From contig UQUD01000040.1 in assembly GCA_900544225.1 (NCBI GenBank), forward strand, positions 1-17,481: 17,481 nt of DNA, read 5' to 3'. A program made the position numbers and the translations under genes. This stretch comes from an uncultured Collinsella sp. (GTDB lineage Bacteria > Actinomycetota > Coriobacteriia > Coriobacteriales > Coriobacteriaceae). A model generated the notes under the pieces. That model was not told where the DNA came from and ran no database searches. It saw only the letters and a program-made list of their open reading frames with translations. Positions 13,997 to 17,481 of the stretch are shown piece by piece. How positions within the stretch are numbered: position 1 is the stretch's first letter; every line of letters begins with the position of its first letter.

Positions 13997-14767
13997 ATGA
14001 AGATTGGATTTGTCGGTTTTGGCAATATGGCGAGCGCTATGGCCGATGGCTGGATCGCTGCCGGTGTAGCTGCGAGCGACATGTGCGCCTGCGCGGGTCG
14101 CTACGACGCACTGGTTGAGCGCTGCGAGGCGCGCGGCATGGTCGCCTGCCGCGATGCCGCCGAGGTTGTCGCCGCATCCGATATCGTGGTCGCTGCGGTC
14201 AAACCGTACATGATCGAGAAGGTATTCGTCCCGCTCAAGGATGCTCTTGCCAAAAAGGTCGTTCTGTCGGTTGCCTGGACCTGGGACAGTGCCAAGTGGG
14301 AGCAGGTCCTGCCGGGTGTCGCGCACATCTCGACGGTGCCCAACACGCCGGTTTCGGTGGGCGAGGGCGTCATCGCCTGCGAGAAATCCTCTACGCTCAG
14401 CGACGAGCAGCGTGCTGTTGTGCTCGACCTGCTCGGTAAGCTTGGCACCGTCGTCGAGCTCGATACGAGCCTGCTGTTTGTGGGCGGCACGGTGGGTGGT
14501 TGCGCTCCGGCATTTGTCGCCATGGCAATCGAGGCCCTGGGCGATGCAGCGGTCAAGCACGGTATCCCGCGTGCCGATGCCTATCGCATTGTGAGCCAGA
14601 TGGTGCTGGGTACGGCAAAGCTGCAGCTTGCAACTGGCCAGCATCCTGCGGCGATGAAGGATGCCGTATGCTCGCCCGGTGGTGCCACCATCAAGGGCGT
14701 CGTTGCGCTCGAGGACGCCGGCATGCGCAGTGCCCTGGTCAAGGCAATCGACGCAACTCTCCAGTAA
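13997..14767 (+). CDS. proC: Pyrroline-5-carboxylate reductase
   Basis: ProC reduces pyrroline-5-carboxylate to proline, the last step of proline synthesis. The 256-residue protein starts MKIGFVGFGNMASAMADG, a Rossmann dinucleotide-binding motif. It has VAAVKPYMIEKV, ISTVPNTPVSVGEGV, VGGTVGGCAPAFVAMAIEALGDAAVKHG and the C-terminal signature MKDAVCSPGGATIKGVVALED. The Cys-Ala-Pro replaces the more common Ser-Gly-Pro in the active-site loop. GAAAGGA lies about nine bases before the ATG. Its stop is directly followed by the inverted-repeat element at 14768. Confidence 0.94.
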   Translation: MKIGFVGFGNMASAMADGWIAAGVAASDMCACAGRYDALVERCEARGMVACRDAAEVVAASDIVVAAVKPYMIEKVFVPLKDALAKKVVLSVAWTWDSAKWEQVLPGVAHISTVPNTPVSVGEGVIACEKSSTLSDEQRAVVLDLLGKLGTVVELDTSLLFVGGTVGGCAPAFVAMAIEALGDAAVKHGIPRADAYRIVSQMVLGTAKLQLATGQHPAAMKDAVCSPGGATIKGVVALEDAGMRSALVKAIDATLQ

Positions 14768-14926
14768 AACCTGCCATTTAGGGACAGGTTTATTTTGGCA
14801 GGTTTTTCCTGCGGTTTTGTCGTATGTGCGAAAAGCGCCCCGCAACTGGCTCAATTCCAGTTGCGGGGCGCTTGCGTTTGCTCAGATAAAACCGACCAAA
14901 ATAAACCTGTCCCTTTTTGGCAGGTT
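14768..14926. repeat. MITE-like inverted-repeat element with a central hairpin
   Basis: A 31-base inverted repeat (14768-14798 and 14896-14926) has only three mismatches, all within the four bases at 14777-14780, and flanks a perfect 17-bp hairpin. The left arm starts on the base after the proC stop, and the right arm ends inside the stop codon of the convergent small gene. Inner parts of the arms also pair locally (AACCTGCC at 14768-14775 with GGCAGGTT at 14797-14804). No transposase is present. The symmetry suggests a non-autonomous element or a large bidirectional terminator. Confidence 0.85.
14833..14873. terminator. Bidirectional hairpin between convergent genes
   Basis: Bases 14833-14849 and 14857-14873 form a perfect 17-bp stem (inner end CAACTGG / CCAGTTG) with the loop CTCAATT. 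An A-run precedes it and a T-rich stretch follows, so it can terminate transcription from both proC and the opposing small gene. The T-runs are short, so the long stem must do most of the work. Confidence 0.65.
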
Positions 14927-15098
14927 AGTCCCAGAAGCTGTCTTCCTCATCCTCGGACTTGGGTCCGCGGTCGACGTACATCTTATGGGTACGCTTCTCC
15001 ATTACAAAGGCAAGAATCGCAAATAACAGGATGCCGCCGGCGAAAAGGATGGCAAAACCGGTGCGGGTGCCAAACAAAAAGGAAAAAACTGCGTCCAT
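14925..15098 (-). CDS. 57-residue membrane protein
   Basis: On the minus strand an ATG at 15098-15096 opens a 57-codon frame. The product begins MDAVFSFLFGTRTGF, continues with a hydrophobic helix (AILFAGGILLFAILAFVM, about residues 16-33), then a basic patch (EKRTHK), and ends in an acidic tail, GPKSEDEEDSFWD. AAGAAGG lies eight bases before the start. The pattern of helix, positive residues and acidic C-terminus is that of a small inner-membrane protein with the C-terminus in the cytoplasm. I do not recognise a family. It is divergent from serS and convergent with proC. Its stop codon lies in the right arm of the inverted repeat, so the last residues border the element. Confidence 0.75.
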   Translation of the reverse strand: MDAVFSFLFGTRTGFAILFAGGILLFAILAFVMEKRTHKMYVDRGPKSEDEEDSFWD

Positions 15099-15141
15099 TG
15101 GGTGCCTTCTTGCGTAGTTGAGTTGGGTCGTAAACGCTCAT

Positions 15142-15180
15142 AAGTATATACTTGCCCATACATGTACAAGGTTGCAACCT
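15142..15180. promoter_or_regulatory. Three consecutive palindromes in the serS upstream region
   Basis: AAGTATATACTT (15142-15153), TACATGTA (15159-15166) and AGGTTGCAACCT (15169-15180) are each perfect palindromes within 39 bases, between the divergent small gene and serS. They are candidate operator sites. The first overlaps a possible -10 region for either direction. No T-box leader fits in this short gap. Confidence 0.4.
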
Positions 15181-15209
15181 AAATGGAATGTATATCGCCG
15201 GAGGATCTA

Positions 15210-16493
15210 ATGCTTGATATCAAGTTTGTTCGCGAGAACCCCGATGCCATCGATGTCGCCATGGCTAACCGCCAGACGTCTTGGGATCGCGAGAAGTTCT
15301 TTGAGCTCGACGACGAGCGTCGTGCCGTCATCACCGAGGTCGAGGAGCTCCAGGCTACGCGCAACGCCGAGTCCAAGAAGATCGGCGCCCTGATGAAGGA
15401 GGGCAAGAAGGACGAGGCCGAGGCCGCCAAGGAGGCCGTGCGCGCCGTCAACGAGAAGATTGACGGCCTGGCCGAGCGCCGCACCGCTCTCGAGCAGGAG
15501 CAGTACGACTTCATGGCTCACCTGCCCAACATTCCTTGCGAGGCCACGCCGTACGGCAAGGACGAGGACGAGAACATTGAGCGCCGTCGTTGGGGCACCC
15601 CGCGCGAGTTCGACTTCGACTTTAAGCCGCACTGGGATCTGGGCACCGATCTGGACATCCTCGACTTCGAGCGTGGCAACAAGCTCTCCGGCAGCCGCTT
15701 CACCGTTCTCGGTGGCGCCGGCGCCCGCCTGGAGCGCGCCCTCATCAACTTCTTCCTCGATACGCACACCAGCCGTGGTTTTAAGGAGTGGTGGCCGCCC
15801 ATCGTCGTCAAGCGTCAGACCATGTTTGGCACGGGTCAGCTGCCCAAGTTCGAGGACGACGCCTATCACGTCTCGGGCGACAACTTCCTGATCCCCACCG
15901 CCGAGGTCGTGCTTACCAACCTGCACGCCGGCGAGGTCCTCGACGCCGACACCCTGCCGCGCCGCTACACCGCCTTCACCCCCTGCTTCCGCGAGGAGGC
16001 CGGTTCCGCCGGTCGCGACACCCGCGGCATCATCCGTCAGCACGAGTTCGACAAGGTCGAGATGGTCAAGTTCGCTAAGCCGGAGGAGTCCGACGATGAG
16101 CTCGAGAGCATGACCGCCGAGGCCGAGTACCTGCTGCAGCAGCTGGGCCTTCCGTATCGCGTGATTAGCCTGTGCACCGGCGACTTGGGCTTCTCTGCCC
16201 GTCAGACCTACGACGTCGAGGTCTGGCTGCCGAGCTACAACGCCTACAAGGAGATCAGCTCCTGCTCCAACTGCGGTGACTTCCAGGCTCGCCGCGCCAA
16301 CATCAAGTATCGCGACCCCGAGAACTTCAAGGGTTCGCGCTACCTGCACACGCTCAACGGTTCCGGCCTGCCGGCCGGCCGCACCATGGCCGCCATTCTG
16401 GAGAACTACCAGAACGCCGACGGCACCATCACGATCCCCGAGGTTCTGCGTCCTTACATGGGTGGTCTCGAGAAGATCGAGCCGGTCGCGTAA
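15210..16493 (+). CDS. serS: Seryl-tRNA synthetase
   Basis: SerRS charges tRNA-Ser. The 427-residue protein has the usual N-terminal coiled-coil arm (about residues 30-105, rich in Glu/Lys/Ala), which holds the long variable arm of tRNA-Ser. The class II core follows: LSGSRFTVLGGAGARLERAL (motif 1 region), IPTAEVVLTNLH, FTPCFREEAGSAGRDTRGIIRQHEFDKVEM (motif 2), EVWLPSYNAYKEISSCSNCGDFQARR and LNGSGLPAGRTMAAILEN (motif 3). GGAGGA lies five bases before the ATG at 15210; an upstream ATG at 15183 would add nine residues before this site and is less likely. A strong terminator follows. Confidence 0.97.
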   Translation: MLDIKFVRENPDAIDVAMANRQTSWDREKFFELDDERRAVITEVEELQATRNAESKKIGALMKEGKKDEAEAAKEAVRAVNEKIDGLAERRTALEQEQYDFMAHLPNIPCEATPYGKDEDENIERRRWGTPREFDFDFKPHWDLGTDLDILDFERGNKLSGSRFTVLGGAGARLERALINFFLDTHTSRGFKEWWPPIVVKRQTMFGTGQLPKFEDDAYHVSGDNFLIPTAEVVLTNLHAGEVLDADTLPRRYTAFTPCFREEAGSAGRDTRGIIRQHEFDKVEMVKFAKPEESDDELESMTAEAEYLLQQLGLPYRVISLCTGDLGFSARQTYDVEVWLPSYNAYKEISSCSNCGDFQARRANIKYRDPENFKGSRYLHTLNGSGLPAGRTMAAILENYQNADGTITIPEVLRPYMGGLEKIEPVA

Positions 16494-16517
16494 ACTAGCT
16501 GCATAGGCGATTTGCGA

Positions 16518-16545
16518 GGGCGCTCCTTTTAGGGGCGCCCTTTTT
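16518..16545 (+). terminator. Intrinsic terminator after serS
   Basis: GGGCGCTCC and GGGGCGCCC form a nine-bp stem (one G-U pair) with a TTTTA loop, followed by TTTTT. Confidence 0.88.
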
Positions 16546-16591
16546 GTGTGCGGCTATACCATGCCGTGCGGACAGCTCGATAGAAAACACA

Positions 16592-16605
16592 CGAACAAAC
16601 GTTCT
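16592..16605. promoter_or_regulatory. LexA (SOS) box
   Basis: CGAACAAACGTTCT matches 13 of 14 positions of the Gram-positive LexA consensus CGAACRNRYGTTYC, and its core GAAC-N4-GTTC is perfect. It lies 60 bases before the start at 16665 and overlaps the probable -35 region of a promoter with a TGC-TATGCT extended -10 box (16623-16631). Such placement fits repression by LexA. Confidence 0.6.
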
Positions 16606-16664
16606 GTATACATGCATTTACCTGCTATGCTTTTGCTAACTAAGAGCAAGAGAAAGGGGATGTG

Positions 16665-17042
16665 ATGGAGCTGTTCGACGAGCGGGTTGTGTTGTTCCAG
16701 AGTGATGAGGGCGGGGAGCACCTGCTGGTAACGTGCGAGCCGTCGGGTATGGGTGGCTTGGTGGTTCGGCAGACGAGTGAGGGACCATTGACGCAATGGT
16801 GCTATGAGGAGTCGCCGCATGTGGTCGAGACGTTTGTGGCGCATGAGGCGCTTGCTGTCCTTGAGCACTTCTATGGCGTTGGATCTTCTAATCAGGTGGC
16901 CCGAATGCTGAGCATTTCGTTTGCCGACTACGACTGTGCCCAACGGGTGCGGTCGCTTCTGGGGGAGCTTGGCGTCGGGTTCGATGTGATCGAAAAGCCA
17001 ATCGATCGTACGAAAAGCGCTGATGCTCGTGGTGCAGCGTGA
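16665..17042 (+). CDS. Unrecognised 125-residue protein, possibly SOS-regulated
   Basis: I do not recognise this soluble protein. It has an N-terminal region with several short strands (RVVLFQSDEGGEHLLVTCEPSG), a GGLVVRQTSEGPLTQWCYEE segment, a helix (AHEALAVLEHFYGVGSSNQVARML) and a final helix-strand pair (DYDCAQRVRSLLGELGVGFDVIEKP). It has two internal Cys residues plus one near residue 24 and no membrane segment. AAAGGGGA lies just before the ATG; an in-frame GTG at 16662 is adjacent. It stands alone between the serS terminator and tRNA-Arg. The LexA-type box upstream suggests induction by DNA damage. The function is unknown, and I infer no more than that. Confidence 0.7.
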   Translation: MELFDERVVLFQSDEGGEHLLVTCEPSGMGGLVVRQTSEGPLTQWCYEESPHVVETFVAHEALAVLEHFYGVGSSNQVARMLSISFADYDCAQRVRSLLGELGVGFDVIEKPIDRTKSADARGAA

Positions 17043-17080
17043 CAAATTGCGGCCCGCGCGAAAAAAGTTTGAGATTTTGC

Positions 17081-17110
17081 TTGACTCTAATGAACTAAAG
17101 TGGTTTTATA
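17081..17110 (+). promoter_or_regulatory. Promoter of tRNA-Arg
   Basis: TTGACT (17081-17086) matches five of six -35 positions. A T/A-rich TTTATA at 17105-17110 lies 18 bases downstream as a modest -10 box, and the tRNA begins 12 bases later. An A-run at 17061-17066 lies upstream. Confidence 0.65.
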
Positions 17111-17121
17111 TGTCTTGCGCT

Positions 17122-17198
17122 GCGGCGTTACCTCAGCTGGATAGAGGGTCTGACTACGAATCAGAACGTCATAGGTTCGAATCCTATACGCCGCACCA
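17122..17198 (+). tRNA. tRNA-Arg (anticodon ACG), CCA encoded
   Basis: The acceptor GCGGCGT pairs fully with ACGCCGC (17188-17194), with A at position 73 and CCA at 17196-17198. The D-arm is CCTCAGCTGGATAGAGG, the anticodon stem is TCTGA/TCAGA with loop CTACGAA (ACG), and the T-arm is ATAGG-TTCGAAT-CCTAT. Confidence 0.96.
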
Positions 17199-17210
17199 AT
17201 TGAAATTGAA

Positions 17211-17238
17211 AGCCTCCGGCAACGGGGGCTTTTCTTTT
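17211..17238 (+). terminator. Intrinsic terminator of tRNA-Arg
   Basis: AGCCTCCG and CGGGGGCT (17211-17218, 17223-17230) pair with one G-U around a GCAA loop, followed by TTTTCTTTT. Confidence 0.88.
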
Positions 17239-17401
17239 ATGCCACCGCTGCATGGATTCGAACCTCGGTCGAGGCGCGGGCGTAAAGAAAACGCGGAGCG
17301 TTTTTAGCCCGCGGGCGAGCACGCCGGCAGGCGGGCGAAGCCGGTGCGGATCCGCGCAGCGGATGCGCGGAATCCTATACGCCGCACCAATCGAAATTGA
17401 A

Positions 17402-17429
17402 AGCCTCCGGCAACGGGGGCTTTTATTTA
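17402..17429 (+). terminator. Second copy of the tRNA-Arg terminator
   Basis: The stem-loop (17402-17421) is identical to the first copy, including the GCAA loop. The tract after it is TTTTATTTA instead of TTTTCTTTT. Confidence 0.8.
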
Positions 17430-17448
17430 CGGGCTTTAGCCTGTGCGG

Positions 17449-17463
17449 GGCGCGCAGCGCGCC
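17449..17463. repeat. GC-rich hairpin at the window edge
   Basis: GGCGCG-CAG-CGCGCC is a perfect six-bp hairpin of the same style as those inside the tRNA-tail repeats. It may belong to a further unit that is cut off by the window end. Confidence 0.45.
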
Positions 17464-17481
17464 GCATCAGAAACCACCCGC

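Larger units (their letters stand above)
17179..17430 (+). repeat. Duplicated tRNA-Arg tail flanking a palindromic segment
   Basis: Bases 17179-17233 (end of the T-arm, acceptor strand, CCA and terminator) recur at 17370-17424 with one difference in 55 bases, a period of 191. The segment between carries the inverted T-arm of this tRNA at 17254-17265 and a core shared with the tRNA-Leu repeat (17280-17308 identical, 17322-17371 with three differences). Hairpins include AAAACGC-GGA-GCGTTTT and ATCCGC-GCA-GCGGAT, with CGCGGGC / GCCCGCG closing the first. No credible gene lies here. Confidence 0.92.

Noticed and set aside
15099..15209. T-box riboswitch before serS
   Set aside because: The gap is only 111 bases and shows no specifier stem, T-box sequence or terminator/antiterminator pair.
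15207..16349. 380-codon open frame on the minus strand
   Set aside because: It is the complement of serS and consists of Leu/Val/Gly/Glu-rich sequence typical of shadow frames.
17023..17307. 94-codon frame over tRNA-Arg
   Set aside because: It reads through the tRNA and its terminator and has no homology or ribosome site.

Overview
The window looks like chromosomal DNA of a high-GC Gram-positive gut anaerobe of the class Coriobacteriia, most likely Collinsella or a close relative. This is judged from protein resemblance, GC-rich codon use and gene content, not from a marker gene. Most genes are on the + strand.

Bases 1-5135 are the distal part of a Tad (Flp-type) pilus operon. In order it holds the end of a TadB-like protein, a TadC-like membrane platform protein, an Flp-like pilin, an unrecognised single-pass protein, a second pilin-like peptide, a TadE-like protein, a large TadG-like protein, another TadE-like protein and a small DUF192 protein. 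The genes overlap or lie within about 10 bases, so they are probably translated together. Four pilin-type proteins share the leader motif A-Q-(G/A/S)-T-x-E. Bases 5154-5744 are a BrnT-like toxin / ribbon-helix-helix antitoxin pair behind a palindromic operator.

Bases 5808-6593 hold tRNA-Phe, a duplicated tRNA tail and an array of eight alternating 14-base half-sites. Then come a GH5-like protein lacking the expected acid/base glutamate (6594-7655), rsmI, metG, a terminator, rsmA and a TatD-family nuclease. tRNA-Leu(CAG) with its own duplicated tail follows, then an SPFH protein, rlmH and proC. A 159-base inverted-repeat element with a 17-bp hairpin separates proC from a convergent 57-residue membrane protein. 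serS, an unrecognised gene behind a LexA-type box, and tRNA-Arg(ACG) with a third duplicated tail close the window.

The most unusual signal is shared by all three tRNA genes. Each is followed by its terminator, then a GC-rich palindromic segment of about 125-130 bases, then a second copy of that tRNA's 3' end plus terminator (periods 186, 189 and 191 bases). Each inserted segment also carries, in inverted orientation, a 12-13 base copy of the T-arm of its own tRNA. The Leu and Arg segments share a nearly identical core; the Phe segment has the same layout with a diverged sequence. This resembles in outline the rtT repeats of E. coli tyrT, but it occurs at three different tRNA genes with a tRNA-matched antisense T-arm.

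The rest is housekeeping: rRNA methylation (rsmI, rsmA, rlmH), tRNA charging (metG, serS), proline synthesis (proC) and nucleic-acid processing (TatD family).
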